From Burkholderiales bacterium (GTDB lineage Bacteria > Pseudomonadota > Gammaproteobacteria > Burkholderiales > WYBJ01), in assembly GCA_020848435.1 (NCBI GenBank), contig JADLAC010000014.1:1-64000 (forward strand): 64,000 bases of DNA, read 5' to 3'. Each line of letters begins with the position of its first letter. The first letter of the stretch is position 1. A program made the translations under genes and the position numbers. Positions 16,396 to 25,263 of the stretch are shown here, in pieces. Under the pieces are notes generated by a model, which was not told the origin of the DNA, did not search any database, and worked only from the letters and a program-made list of their open reading frames with translations.

Positions 16396-18102
16396 TCAAT
16401 AATGGTACGGATCGATCGCGACGCCGTTGCCGCTTCGCCGCATGACGAAGCTGTGCAGATAGCTCGCGTCCTCGACTGCCGGGTAATCGAGACGATAGTG
16501 GGCGCTGCGCGTTTCGTTGCGATTCAAGCACGCGCGCAGCACCAGCGCGCTCGCCTGGGCGAGGTTGCGAACGCTCAAGCCCTGCACCAGGCTCTCCGGG
16601 GTGAGCGCCACGTGGTCTTCGATCTCGCGCTGCACGCGCAGAACCGTCGAGAGCGCTGCGTTTAGGCCATCCGCCGTCTTCTCGACCAGGCAATGACGTT
16701 GCATCACCGTTTGCACTTCCCGCGTGAGGGCGGCGAGGTCGCACCCCTTGCGTTGCTGCCCCATGACGCAGGCAAGGAAGTCGAGAGTGATATCCAAGCT
16801 TGCAGCGGCGCCCGCCTTGCGCGCCTTCGCCAGCGCGGCTGCCGCCGCACCACTGCGATGGCCGAAGACCTGGCCTTCGGCGAGCGAATTACCGCCAGGC
16901 CGGTCCGGGCCGCGGACGCCGCCGGCGACCTCACCGATGACGAACAGGCCGGGAATCGTGCTCTGCGCGTCGGGCCCCGTCATGCGCACGCCGCCGTTCA
17001 TGCATTGAAAAGCAATGCCGACCTCGAGCAGCTCGCGCTGGATGTCGAGATCGCGCTCGCGCATGAAGCGCACGGTATTGGGCATCACGGCTTCGATTCT
17101 TTCCCGCGGCACACTCGCGAAGGAAACGTACACCGCGCGGCGCGCGGTTCCGCGTCCGGCATCGATCTCGCGAGCCATTGAAATGTCGATGTAGCGTGAA
17201 TTGTTGCTGGTGGTAAAGGGGAAAGCCTTGCTCTCGTAGACGTCGCGCAGGTCGACGCCGCTCGGCACGTGAGCAGCGAGAAACTCCTCGTGCCGCGCAT
17301 TGAGCAGCCGCGGGTGCAGGCCGAAGCACGAGCCGCTGAGAAGCTGCACGTAAGGGTGCACCAGGGCGGGCCCGAACTGATGGAATTCGAGATTGACCAG
17401 CTCCGCCCCGTGCCGGAAACAGATCGCCTGCCCGTCGCCCGTCATCTCCGGCGTGGAGACCTGCTGCTCGAAAGCCCCGTGCATGCCGCCCGTACCAAGG
17501 ATCACCGCCGGGGCCTCGTAGTGCACCAGCAGCCGCCGGCTCGCATCGTATGCGACCACCCCGGCGATCGCACCTTGTGCATCGCGCACGAGGTCGACCA
17601 GCGCCATGTTCTCGTCAACCGCCACGGCGCTGCGCGCGAGCGCCGCTGCCAGTGCGCTTACGAATGCCTTGCCCGTCTTGCCGCTCACGCTCACGGCGCG
17701 CGCATGGGTGCCGAAATCGCTGCGCATGAGCTTGTAGCCGCCACTCGGGTCGCGGTCGAGGTCGACGCCGAGCTCGAGCAGGTCTTTCAGACGCGCAGGC
17801 GCGTCCTCGGCAAGCACGCGCACCAGCACGGGATCGATGAAACCGCGGCCGGCGCGCATCGTGTCCTCATAGTGCACCTCGGTGCTGTCGGCAGCCGTTC
17901 CGAAGCCGGCGGCGCCCATGCCCATGAGCTCGCTCGCGCCGTGCACCGTGCTGCCGCCGGCGTTGAGCGGTGCCTTGGTGACCAGGCGTACCGCCGCACC
18001 CGCCTGGCGTGCCGAAAGCGCGGCGCGACACGCGGCACCGCCGCCGCCTAGCACCACGATGTCGGTCGTGACCTTGTTGATTTCCACCGGCAGTTGCGCC
18101 AT
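16396..18102 (-). CDS. FAD-binding fumarate reductase/succinate dehydrogenase-type flavoprotein
   Basis: A 568-residue flavoprotein resembling SdhA/FrdA and L-aspartate oxidase. It has the N-terminal FAD fold TDIVVLGGGGAACRAALSA, a mid-protein VILGTGGMHG, and the late FAD-contact segment GEVAGGVRGPDRPGGNSLAEGQVFGHRSG. A helical C-terminal domain of the succinate dehydrogenase type follows (about residues 440-540). No iron-sulfur or membrane subunits lie beside it, so it is either a soluble oxidase/dehydrogenase or pairs with distant subunits. It lies between a Bug receptor and an acyl-CoA dehydrogenase on the same strand. The ribosome site is weak (GAGGG). Confidence 0.82.
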   Translation of the reverse strand: MAQLPVEINKVTTDIVVLGGGGAACRAALSARQAGAAVRLVTKAPLNAGGSTVHGASELMGMGAAGFGTAADSTEVHYEDTMRAGRGFIDPVLVRVLAEDAPARLKDLLELGVDLDRDPSGGYKLMRSDFGTHARAVSVSGKTGKAFVSALAAALARSAVAVDENMALVDLVRDAQGAIAGVVAYDASRRLLVHYEAPAVILGTGGMHGAFEQQVSTPEMTGDGQAICFRHGAELVNLEFHQFGPALVHPYVQLLSGSCFGLHPRLLNARHEEFLAAHVPSGVDLRDVYESKAFPFTTSNNSRYIDISMAREIDAGRGTARRAVYVSFASVPRERIEAVMPNTVRFMRERDLDIQRELLEVGIAFQCMNGGVRMTGPDAQSTIPGLFVIGEVAGGVRGPDRPGGNSLAEGQVFGHRSGAAAAALAKARKAGAAASLDITLDFLACVMGQQRKGCDLAALTREVQTVMQRHCLVEKTADGLNAALSTVLRVQREIEDHVALTPESLVQGLSVRNLAQASALVLRACLNRNETRSAHYRLDYPAVEDASYLHSFVMRRSGNGVAIDPYHY

Positions 18103-18297
18103 GTTTCTTTCCCTCGATGCGTGGTTCTCGCTGCACGTTCGAATTCGCGCACGCTGTACGCATTTGATTCTTGACGTGCATCAAAGGGCGCTTCATTGAT
18201 GGCGCCGCGACGTGAGGACGAGCGCAACCGCGAGCGCGCCTCCTTGGCGCGCTCGCAATCAAACTCTCGCTGCAATGGGTCTCGGGCGCTTTCTTCG

Positions 18298-19263
18298 TCA
18301 GCGGGCCGCCAGACCCGCAGTACGCACCACCCCGCCCCACTTGTCGAGCTCGGTGCGAATGAAGCTCGCGAACTGCTGCGGCGACGTCGTCACGGGCTCG
18401 ATCCCGATGCGTTCCATCTGGGCCTGCACCTGGGGCGATTGTACGGCGCGCACCACGATGCGGTTCAAGGCCTCCACGATGGGCCTGGGCGTCGCGCGCG
18501 GAACCTGCACGCCGTACCACGTCTCGTAGGTATAGCCCGCGATGCCGGCTTCCTGCATGGTGGGAACCTCGGGCACGACCTTGCTGCGCCGTTCGCTCGT
18601 CACCGCCAGGGCACGGACGCGTTCCTGCTGAATGAACGGCACGGCGGATGCCAACGTCGAGATGTAAAGCTGGATATTGCCTGCGACCAGGTCGTTCAGC
18701 GCTGGTCCCGTCCCCTTGTAGGGAACGTGCTGCATCTCTATCCCCGCCTTCATCTTCAACAGCTCGGCGGCGAACTGTGTGCCGGTGCCGTTGCCTGCCG
18801 AGCCGTAGTTGAGCTTGCCCGGTTGGCGTTTCGCCAGGTCGACCAGCTCCTTGACCGAACGAGCCTCCACGCGCGGATTGACGACCAGGATGTTGGGTTG
18901 GTCCGCCACCCGCGTTACCGGCGTAAACGCGGTGACCGTGGCGTAGCTCAGCCGCGGATGGTAGACCGCGTTGATTGCGAACGAGATGCTGCTGAATACC
19001 AGCGTATGGCCATCGGGCTCGGCCTCGGCCGCGAGCGCATGGCCGAGGACGCTGCCCGCGCCCGGCCGGTTGTCGACGACCACCGTTTGCTTCAAATCGG
19101 CATGCAACTGGTTCGCCAGGATGCGGCCGATGATGTCGGTGCCACCGCCAGGGGCGAAAGGCACGATGAGCCGGATCGGCCGAGTCGGAAAGTCATTGGC
19201 GGCGCCCGCGGTGAAGGACAGGGACGACACGGCGATTGCAGTCAGCAGACATGAACGGTTCAT
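18298..19263 (-). CDS. Bug/TctC-family receptor
   Basis: A 321-residue receptor. The ATG at 19263 has GGAG eight bases upstream and starts the signal peptide MNRSCLLTAIAVSSLSFTAG; the open frame extends farther upstream without a signal. Family blocks are FPTRPIRLIVPFAPGGGTDI, LNYGSAGNGTGTQFAAELL and HVPYKGTGPALNDL, and the end is TELDKWGGVVRTAGLAAR. It heads the set with the FrdA-like flavoprotein and the acyl-CoA dehydrogenase, with 195 bases between receptor and flavoprotein. Confidence 0.9.
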   Translation of the reverse strand: MNRSCLLTAIAVSSLSFTAGAANDFPTRPIRLIVPFAPGGGTDIIGRILANQLHADLKQTVVVDNRPGAGSVLGHALAAEAEPDGHTLVFSSISFAINAVYHPRLSYATVTAFTPVTRVADQPNILVVNPRVEARSVKELVDLAKRQPGKLNYGSAGNGTGTQFAAELLKMKAGIEMQHVPYKGTGPALNDLVAGNIQLYISTLASAVPFIQQERVRALAVTSERRSKVVPEVPTMQEAGIAGYTYETWYGVQVPRATPRPIVEALNRIVVRAVQSPQVQAQMERIGIEPVTTSPQQFASFIRTELDKWGGVVRTAGLAAR

Positions 19264-19864
19264 GGTGCGATCTCCACAGAGGTTGACGATCGCGCGGCAT
19301 GAGGGAGCCCGAATGCCCTGGCCTCGCCCCATGCGCGATGGCAAGGCTGCGCGAGCGGCATTGAGTGCCGCGCAGGCCGTCGAAGAGAGTGTGAGGAACG
19401 CTTACGGCAGTGGAGCGATCACGTGCTCTACGACTGACTGGCGCAGCGCGAGCGAGTTCCACCGCGCCACCGGGCGAACACGGGGCATGCGACCCGAGCG
19501 AGAGCCATCGGCGAGGGCACGTACGCGATTCAAGCAGCCCGGTTAGGCTCCTGCCTGCTTGAGCAGAAAGCTCGCTACACCCGGGGCACGATGCGCAGCA
19601 CCGGTGTGAGCCACTCGCGCTGCGAGGCGGAGGGAATCCGCAGCGGAATCGGAAACGAAAGTACTCACTGCCTGAGTAGTACCCGCGGGATGCGCTGATC
19701 GACCAGGCGGGGCGCTGCGCCGTCTTGACTATGCGCCGCGCGCCGCACGAGGGGATGCGCCCTGCAACGGCTTGAGCGCATTGTCAGCACCGATGTCGGC
19801 CAAGTCGGTCATGAGCAACTCGGGATGGCCCGACAGCTCGCTTCGTCCGACATACTGAGCCACA
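19264..19864. other. 601-bp intergenic region
   Basis: The gap lies between the start of one receptor gene and the end of the PycB-like gene, all on the minus strand, so it should hold the promoter of the receptor operon and the terminator of the next. Apart from a weak hairpin at 19651-19678 I see no RNA gene or operator. A minus-strand open frame runs on from the PycB stop to 19729 and encodes a tail of about 45 residues with no start codon and no recognised family; it may be a decayed gene end. Confidence 0.4.
19651..19678 (-). terminator. weak hairpin terminator candidate
   Basis: On the minus strand TACTCA and TGAGTA form a 6-bp stem around a 5-nt loop, followed by CTTTCGTTTCC. The stem is short and AT-rich and the T-tract is broken, so this is only a candidate. 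It lies about 190 bases beyond the PycB-like stop codon, in the right orientation to end the lower-GC operon. Confidence 0.25.
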
Positions 19865-21322
19865 CTAACCTGCCGAACGGAGCTCGAGTCGTGTCGATCC
19901 TTTTTCGAGGCAGATGCGCGCGTGTCTACGCCGCTTTGCAAGCTCCTCGAGGAGCCGCACGATGGGCTTCTGAAAGTCGTAAGCTGTTTTCGTCGCGCCG
20001 GACGCCTGCATGTCATCTACCTGAGAGCCGGCGTACAAGTGGCGCAGCAACCGCTCCTCGTCACTTGCGTTCGAATATTTCTTGCGCAAGCCGGGCACTG
20101 CAGGCTCCATGGGCTTTGGAGTGAGCCCAATCTTCGGCGAGCCGTTCGCGACGATACGGTCGAGTACGTCAGGCGCCACCGGCGCAACCAGCTTGCCGTA
20201 ATAACCGAGAGCATACTTCTTGATCTCATCGGGTACGGTCGTGTAACGCTCTCCGTGGACCACGTTGAGAAGGGCCTGTACGCCCACGAGCTGCGCAAAT
20301 GGCGTCACCATCACCGGCCAGCCGAGATCCTCGATGAGGCGTGCTGTCTCTTCAAGTAGTTCAGGCAATTTGTGCGCCAAGTGCGCCTGCTGCAGCTGAG
20401 ACTTCATGTTGGACATCATTCCGCCTGGAATCTGATGTCGGTAGTGGTACTCGTCGTACTCGCTCGGCACGCCCAGCGGGAATCCTTCGTTTTCGGCGAC
20501 ACGGCGGAAATGCTCGCCGACCTCATCGACCCGCTGGTCGTCGATGTTGATCGTGTAGCCGATCGCGCGCAGGTTGCGCACGATCGTTTGAGTAGCGGGC
20601 TGTGCTTGACCGTTTGCAAGCGGAGCAATAGAAGTATCGATCTGCGTTACGCCAAGCTTCACGGCCTCGAGGTAAACGAGCGGCGCCAGCCCGGTAATGC
20701 AATGACTGTGGAGGACCAGAGGCACGTCGCCAGTGACCTTGAGCAAAGCGGGGACCAGCGTGCGGATGCGGTCCGGCGTAAGCAATCCGCCGGCGTCCTT
20801 GATCATCATCACGTCAACGCCGCCGCGCTCGATGAGCTCCTTCGTCTTGCCTGCATAGAAGTCGTCCGTATGTACCGGGCTGTGTGTGTAAACAATCGAC
20901 CCGACGGACTCCATGCCGAGTTCTTTCACCTTGTGCAGAATGCCGCCGATATTGTCGTAATCGCACAAAGCATCGATCGTACGCACTCTCCGTATGCCGT
21001 TCTTCGCCAGGCATTCCAGCCATAGGAAATTGACATCGTCGGGCTGAATATCGAAGGCGAGCAGGCTGCGGCTGCGCATCGAGCCCTGCATTTTCGTGCG
21101 TGTCACCTTCTGCCGCATGAGCCGGATCCGCTCCCACGGATCCTCCTTGAGATATCGCACGGAGACGTCGAATGCGGACCCCCCGATGAGATCGATCGCT
21201 TCGAAGCCGATGCGGTCCATCGCTTCGGCCACAGGCAGCATCATCGCCGTCGTCATACGGGTTGCCCACAAGCACTGATGCGCGTCCCGCAACGTCGTGT
21301 CGGCAATTCGGATTTCACGCAT
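19865..21322 (-). CDS. PycB/oxaloacetate decarboxylase-alpha-like carboxyltransferase lacking biotin domain
   Basis: A 485-residue protein with an HMGL-like TIM barrel (about residues 5-290) and the conserved carboxylase C-terminal domain (about 300-455). Metal and catalytic motifs are present: ADTTLRDAHQ at the start, MMIKDAGG with the lysine carbamylated in relatives, and LVLHSHCITG. The C-terminal biotinyl domain with the Met-Lys-Met motif is absent, and no biotin carboxylase gene is nearby; partners must be elsewhere, or the protein has another aldolase-like role. Base composition is close to 50-58% GC in places, lower than flanking genes. It is last in the operon after a receptor and an SDR. 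A GTG at 21331 is an alternative start. Confidence 0.82.
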   Translation of the reverse strand: MREIRIADTTLRDAHQCLWATRMTTAMMLPVAEAMDRIGFEAIDLIGGSAFDVSVRYLKEDPWERIRLMRQKVTRTKMQGSMRSRSLLAFDIQPDDVNFLWLECLAKNGIRRVRTIDALCDYDNIGGILHKVKELGMESVGSIVYTHSPVHTDDFYAGKTKELIERGGVDVMMIKDAGGLLTPDRIRTLVPALLKVTGDVPLVLHSHCITGLAPLVYLEAVKLGVTQIDTSIAPLANGQAQPATQTIVRNLRAIGYTINIDDQRVDEVGEHFRRVAENEGFPLGVPSEYDEYHYRHQIPGGMMSNMKSQLQQAHLAHKLPELLEETARLIEDLGWPVMVTPFAQLVGVQALLNVVHGERYTTVPDEIKKYALGYYGKLVAPVAPDVLDRIVANGSPKIGLTPKPMEPAVPGLRKKYSNASDEERLLRHLYAGSQVDDMQASGATKTAYDFQKPIVRLLEELAKRRRHARICLEKGSTRLELRSAG

Positions 21323-21450
21323 TCTGTTCACTCTGACGGCAGCTCAGTCTTCCACGGTCGGTATCGGAACGCGGTATTCCCCGGATCGCGAGGGCATCAC
21401 CGCTGCACGCACCGGCAATCCACATCGAGCGGCAGCTCGCGGGGCCGCTG

Positions 21451-22254
21451 TCACGCACGCGCGGCCGATGTGGCGGCATCGACGGGGATTATTGCTCCCG
21501 CTACGTAATCCGAATTGCTGCTGAGCAGAAACTTGATCACCGCAACGATGTCGGAGGGATTCGCCATGCGGCCGATCGGGGACAGACCACCGGGTTTGTA
21601 TCCGCCCACTGACGCCGGATCCAAAGTGCCCCAAAGAGGAGTGTCGACTGCTCCTGGCGCGACGGCATTTACAAGAATCCCTCTGGACGCCAGCTCCGCA
21701 GCGAAAGAACGCGTAAGGTTACCGAGCGCTGCCTTTGAGGCTGAATACGCCCCCGCTCCGACTTTTGGGCGTAGTGCGGCGGTCGAAGAGACGAATATTA
21801 TCCTGGAGGGCCCAGACTCCTGAGCGGCCCGTTCCAGGAATGGAATGCCGATTCTCGCGCATAGCCATGACCCTCGCACGTTGACCGAAAACACCGCGTC
21901 GAATGCTTCAGTGGTCATCGATTCAAGCGACCCTGTGCGCAGGATACCAGCGCAACAGATCAGCGCATTCAATTTTTCCGTCTGTGTTCCGATGTGCCGA
22001 AATGCACGTTCGACGCTGGAGGAGTCGCTTACATCACACTGCAGTGAAGTGCATTTTGCCGCGTAATCGGCGGCCAGCAACCTGTCACGGTCGATCTCGC
22101 TGATATCGAGCGCAAAAACGTTCCATCCCTCCGCTAGCAAGGTCTGTAAGCATTCTTTACCTATACCCGAGCCCGCGCCAGTAACGACGGCACTCTTCGT
22201 ATTCAATGTGTACCCGTACAAGGTATGAAGAGCTGTGCGACGTTGTCCCGACAT
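21451..22254 (-). CDS. SDR-family NAD(P)-dependent oxidoreductase
   Basis: A classical short-chain dehydrogenase of 267 residues. The cofactor motif is VVTGAGSGIGKE, the CCAGI segment replaces the usual NNAG, and the catalytic Ser and YSASK follow in FVSSTAALRPKVGAGAYSASK. The C-terminal PGAVDTPLW and final VAGAIIPVDAA segments are standard. The Rossmann fold begins only around residue 21, so a TTG start about 18 codons downstream is possible. GC content is visibly lower (about 52-57% in sampled lines) than in the surrounding chromosome, as in the neighbouring PycB-like gene. The substrate, presumably a hydroxy acid or alcohol, is unknown. Confidence 0.85.
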   Translation of the reverse strand: MSGQRRTALHTLYGYTLNTKSAVVTGAGSGIGKECLQTLLAEGWNVFALDISEIDRDRLLAADYAAKCTSLQCDVSDSSSVERAFRHIGTQTEKLNALICCAGILRTGSLESMTTEAFDAVFSVNVRGSWLCARIGIPFLERAAQESGPSRIIFVSSTAALRPKVGAGAYSASKAALGNLTRSFAAELASRGILVNAVAPGAVDTPLWGTLDPASVGGYKPGGLSPIGRMANPSDIVAVIKFLLSSNSDYVAGAIIPVDAATSAARA

Positions 22255-22307
22255 CAATCAGCCACAACCGACCATCCACCGATACTGATACGTATAGAAC
22301 TCCCGAG

Positions 22308-23291
22308 CTAATCGGCTCTTGCTCCAGTAAGCTTGATGAGCTTTCCGCTCTCCGTGATTTCGGTATGAATAAACGCCGCAAATTGTGCCGGTGTGTTCGT
22401 CTTCGGCACGAGGCCCTGCCTGACAAGCGCTTCCCTCATCTCGGCGGTACTGAGCACTTTCCCAAGCTCCAGATTGAGCCGTTCAATCACTGGATTCGGG
22501 GTACGTGCGGGTGCGAGTACGCCATACCACGACGAACGATCGTAACCCGCTAATCCGGATTCATCGAGTGTCGGCACCGAGGGCACCGATGACACGCGGT
22601 TCGCGCTCGTGACCGCAAGCCCTCTGAGCTTCGCGCTGTTGAGAAGCGGCAGCGCGGCCGTGACGCTGGCGAAACACGTGCTAATGTCACCCACAGCCGC
22701 TGCGACGACGCTATCGGCGGACGACTTGTAAGGTACGTGCGCCAGATCGACCTTCGCCATGAGATTGAAAAGCGCCCCTGCAAGATGCGGTGAAGTCCCG
22801 ATGCCCGGAGACCCGTAATTGAGCTGGCCACGCTTCGCCCGGGCAAGCGCGACGAGCTCCTTGACGTCCCGCGCAGGCACAGATGGATTAACGAGAAGCA
22901 TCAGCGGCCCGATAGTCACTAGGGACACCGGTGCGAAATCGCGCTCCAAGTCGATAGGAAGATTTGGACGCAGCGCCGGTAAGACGGTGTCATTGGATGT
23001 CATCATCAGCAGCGTGTAGCCGTCAGGAGGAGAGGGTGCAACCCTCTCGATCGCCATGAAACCACTCGCACCCGGCCGGTTTTCGACGAGCATGTTCTGG
23101 CCGAGGTTTTCCGATATCTTTTGCGCGATCAGACGCGCGGTGACATCCGTCCCCCCGCCTGGAGCATAGCCTACGATCATGCGAATCGGCTTGACCGGGT
23201 AGCTCTGTGCCAGCGTATCGGGCACCCAGCACATGCCGCCTGCGATCATTCCGGCGAGCCAACACAAAACGAAGCGTTTCGGTTGCGACAT
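22308..23291 (-). CDS. Bug/TctC-family receptor
   Basis: A 327-residue receptor. The ATG at 23291 has a near-perfect AGGAGGAG ribosome site and begins the signal peptide MSQPKRFVLCWLAGMIAGG, cleaved near VPDTLAQ. Family blocks are YPVKPIRMIVGYAPGGGTDV, LNYGSPGIGTSPHLAGALF and HVPYKSSADSVV (the usual Gly after Lys is Ser here), ending in GKLIKLTGARAD. It is the first gene of the lower-GC operon that continues with the SDR and the PycB-like protein. An AT-rich palindrome lies 190 bases upstream. Confidence 0.9.
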   Translation of the reverse strand: MSQPKRFVLCWLAGMIAGGMCWVPDTLAQSYPVKPIRMIVGYAPGGGTDVTARLIAQKISENLGQNMLVENRPGASGFMAIERVAPSPPDGYTLLMMTSNDTVLPALRPNLPIDLERDFAPVSLVTIGPLMLLVNPSVPARDVKELVALARAKRGQLNYGSPGIGTSPHLAGALFNLMAKVDLAHVPYKSSADSVVAAAVGDISTCFASVTAALPLLNSAKLRGLAVTSANRVSSVPSVPTLDESGLAGYDRSSWYGVLAPARTPNPVIERLNLELGKVLSTAEMREALVRQGLVPKTNTPAQFAAFIHTEITESGKLIKLTGARAD

Positions 23292-23902
23292 AACTCCTCC
23301 TGTCTGCTCTTCCATCGCCGTCCGAACCGTCACGGCGAACTTTGCACATCGCGCGACGGCCTTTCCCAGTCGAGTTTGTTCTGAGGCCATCTCCTAGCGC
23401 CTGTGCTCGCGACGTCTTTCAGAATGAGGGTTCTGTGCGAACAACTGTAGTGCGGCGTTGCTATAGCCTGCAAGACTATTACGTTATTGGTGTATAACGT
23501 TAAAGTATAGTGAGATTGCGCGCGCCGGCCGGGTGAGGCAACGATAACTGTCGTCGCGCACACGTGGGCGGGCTCGGCGTCATTCGCTGTGCGCGCAGGC
23601 GGAGGGCGCGGTTGAGTTGATGAAGTGGGATGGGAAGAACTCGTGCCAGTGACCGATTCAGCACAGCCGTTGAGCCAGCGCGCTGGCTGCAAAGGCTCAA
23701 GGGTGGGGGGGGCAGCGTAGCGGCGTCTGGATTTCCAGAGCTAGCTAGATGCCGCGCAAGGAACGCACCTGGGGTTGGAGGACGAATCGCCCTCGTTCAT
23801 ATGGCGCGGAGCCGCGAAGCTGCCGCAGCGCTTTGCACCGGCTCAGCCGCGCGCGCCCCGTTAGGCGGGACCAGCGCCGGGTCCGGGGTCGGGCTGTGAA
23901 AT
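23292..23902. other. 611-bp intergenic region
   Basis: This gap separates the 3' end of the CoxS-type gene from the start of a Bug receptor gene, both on the minus strand. It contains an AT-rich patch around 23470-23515 with the palindrome annotated separately, and a G-run at 23701-23712 (GGGTGGGGGGGG). The base composition changes here from about two-thirds GC to lower values on the left. No gene, RNA or transposase fragment was recognised. Confidence 0.4.
23481..23500. promoter_or_regulatory. palindromic operator candidate upstream of receptor operon
   Basis: ACGTTAT and ATAACGT form a perfect 7-bp inverted repeat around TGGTGT, in the only AT-rich patch of the gap, 190 bases before the receptor start at 23291. 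Size and symmetry suit a dimeric repressor such as a GntR- or LacI-type protein. No regulator gene is encoded in this operon, so the cognate protein is unknown. Confidence 0.4.
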
Positions 23903-24376
23903 CTAATGACCGTCCGCGCCCTGTGCGGCCGCCTGTTTCACGGCCTTGACGATGTTGATGTAACCGGTACAGCGGCACAGGTTGCCTTCGAGCCCATGGT
24001 AGATGTCTTCGTCGCTCGGACGGGGATTGTCCTTGAGCAATCCCACCACGGCCATGATCATGCCGGGGGTGCAGAAGCCGCATTGCAGCGCGTGGCAGTC
24101 GGTGAACGCCTGCTGCACGGGGTGCAGCTCGCCGTCCTTCGCCAAGCCCTCGATCGTCAGGATATCGGCTCCGTTCGCCTGGGCCGCCAGGATGGTGCAC
24201 GACTTCACCGCACGGCCGTTCATATGTACCGTGCAGCAGCCGCACTGCGTGGTATCGCAGCCGATATGCGTGCCCGTGAGCCCGAGCTCGTCGCGAATGA
24301 GGTCGACGAGCAAAGTGCGGTCTTCGACGTCCCGGCTGTGCCTGACGCCGTTGACGGTGAGCTTGATCCTGGCCAT
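23903..24376 (-). CDS. (2Fe-2S)-binding small subunit of a molybdenum hydroxylase (CoxS type)
   Basis: A 157-residue small subunit as in CO dehydrogenase, isoquinoline oxidoreductase and related xanthine-oxidase-family enzymes. The plant-ferredoxin-type cluster ligands are Cys40, Cys45, Cys48 and Cys60, and the second cluster in the helical domain uses Cys99, Cys102, Cys134 and Cys136, so both electron-transfer clusters should form. No signal peptide; cytoplasmic. It follows the FAD subunit gene, but the molybdopterin-binding large subunit that should be the partner is nowhere in the window. It is last in a long same-strand run with a MetC-type lyase and hydantoinase genes. Confidence 0.9.
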   Translation of the reverse strand: MARIKLTVNGVRHSRDVEDRTLLVDLIRDELGLTGTHIGCDTTQCGCCTVHMNGRAVKSCTILAAQANGADILTIEGLAKDGELHPVQQAFTDCHALQCGFCTPGMIMAVVGLLKDNPRPSDEDIYHGLEGNLCRCTGYINIVKAVKQAAAQGADGH

Positions 24377-24457
24377 GTCTTGTCCTATTGCCGAAGGGTG
24401 TGTGTCCAGCGTCGATTCATCGAGGCCGGCGATGCTTCGAGCCCGCGCGACGTCGCG

Positions 24458-25249
24458 CTACAGCTTCGCGACGGCGCGCCGGGTCATGACGTTGACGAGG
24501 TTGGCGCGATACTCGCGCGATGCATGGATATCCTCGTTCATCTCGTCCGCGGGAAGCGACAGCTTGGCGACGGCATCGGGGCTGAGACTCCTGCCGAGCG
24601 CCCGCTCGGCCGCGTTCCAGCGGAAGACGCCCGGGCCCGCACCGGTCACCGCCACGCGCACGCCGCGTGCCGTCACGGCGACGAATACGCCGGCCATGGC
24701 GTATCCCGAAGCAGGGTGCGGAAACTTCTCGTATGCCGCCTGCTTGGGCAAGGGAAACAACACCCGCGTGATGATCTCGCCCTCCTCCAGGGCCGTGGCG
24801 AACAGCCCTTGAAAATAATCGCCCGCCTTGACGCGGCGCCGGTCGGTCACGATGGTGGCATTGAGCGCCAGCGCTGCGGCCGGATAGTCCGCGGCCGGGT
24901 CGTTGTTGGCGAGCGAGCCGCCGATGGTGCCCATGTTGCGCACTTGCGGATCGCCGATCAGCCCGGCCAAGCAGGCGAGCGCGGGGATCGCCTGGCGCAC
25001 GATCGGCGAGGAGGCGACCTCGTAGTGGCGCACGCCCGCACCGATCGAGAGCTTGCCCTTGCTCGGCCGGATCGCGCGCAGCGCGCCGATCGCCGCGATA
25101 TCGACCAGGTGCGAGGGCCGCGCCAGCCGCTGCTTCAGCGTCGGCAGCAGCGTCATGCCGCCGGCGAGCAGCTTCGCCTCCGGATTCTGCGCCAGCAGCT
25201 CCGCGGCATGCTTGAGCGATTTGGCGCGCACGTAGTTGAGTGAAAACAC
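24458..25249 (-). CDS. FAD-binding medium subunit of a molybdenum hydroxylase (CoxM type)
   Basis: A 263-residue FAD subunit. Flavin-binding motifs are AKLLAGGMTLLP near residue 32 and NMGTIGGSLANNDPAADYPAA near residue 105, the family's two signature loops (A-G-G and T-[LI]-G-G). It should pass electrons from the CoxS clusters to an acceptor. I chose the GTG start at 25249 because GGAGGATC lies just upstream and the protein then begins VFSLNYVRAKSL, as in the family. It is placed 14 bases after the MetC-type gene and 81 bases before coxS. No large subunit gene follows or precedes. Confidence 0.9.
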   Translation of the reverse strand: MFSLNYVRAKSLKHAAELLAQNPEAKLLAGGMTLLPTLKQRLARPSHLVDIAAIGALRAIRPSKGKLSIGAGVRHYEVASSPIVRQAIPALACLAGLIGDPQVRNMGTIGGSLANNDPAADYPAAALALNATIVTDRRRVKAGDYFQGLFATALEEGEIITRVLFPLPKQAAYEKFPHPASGYAMAGVFVAVTARGVRVAVTGAGPGVFRWNAAERALGRSLSPDAVAKLSLPADEMNEDIHASREYRANLVNVMTRRAVAKL

Positions 25250-25263
25250 GCGATCCTCCGGGA

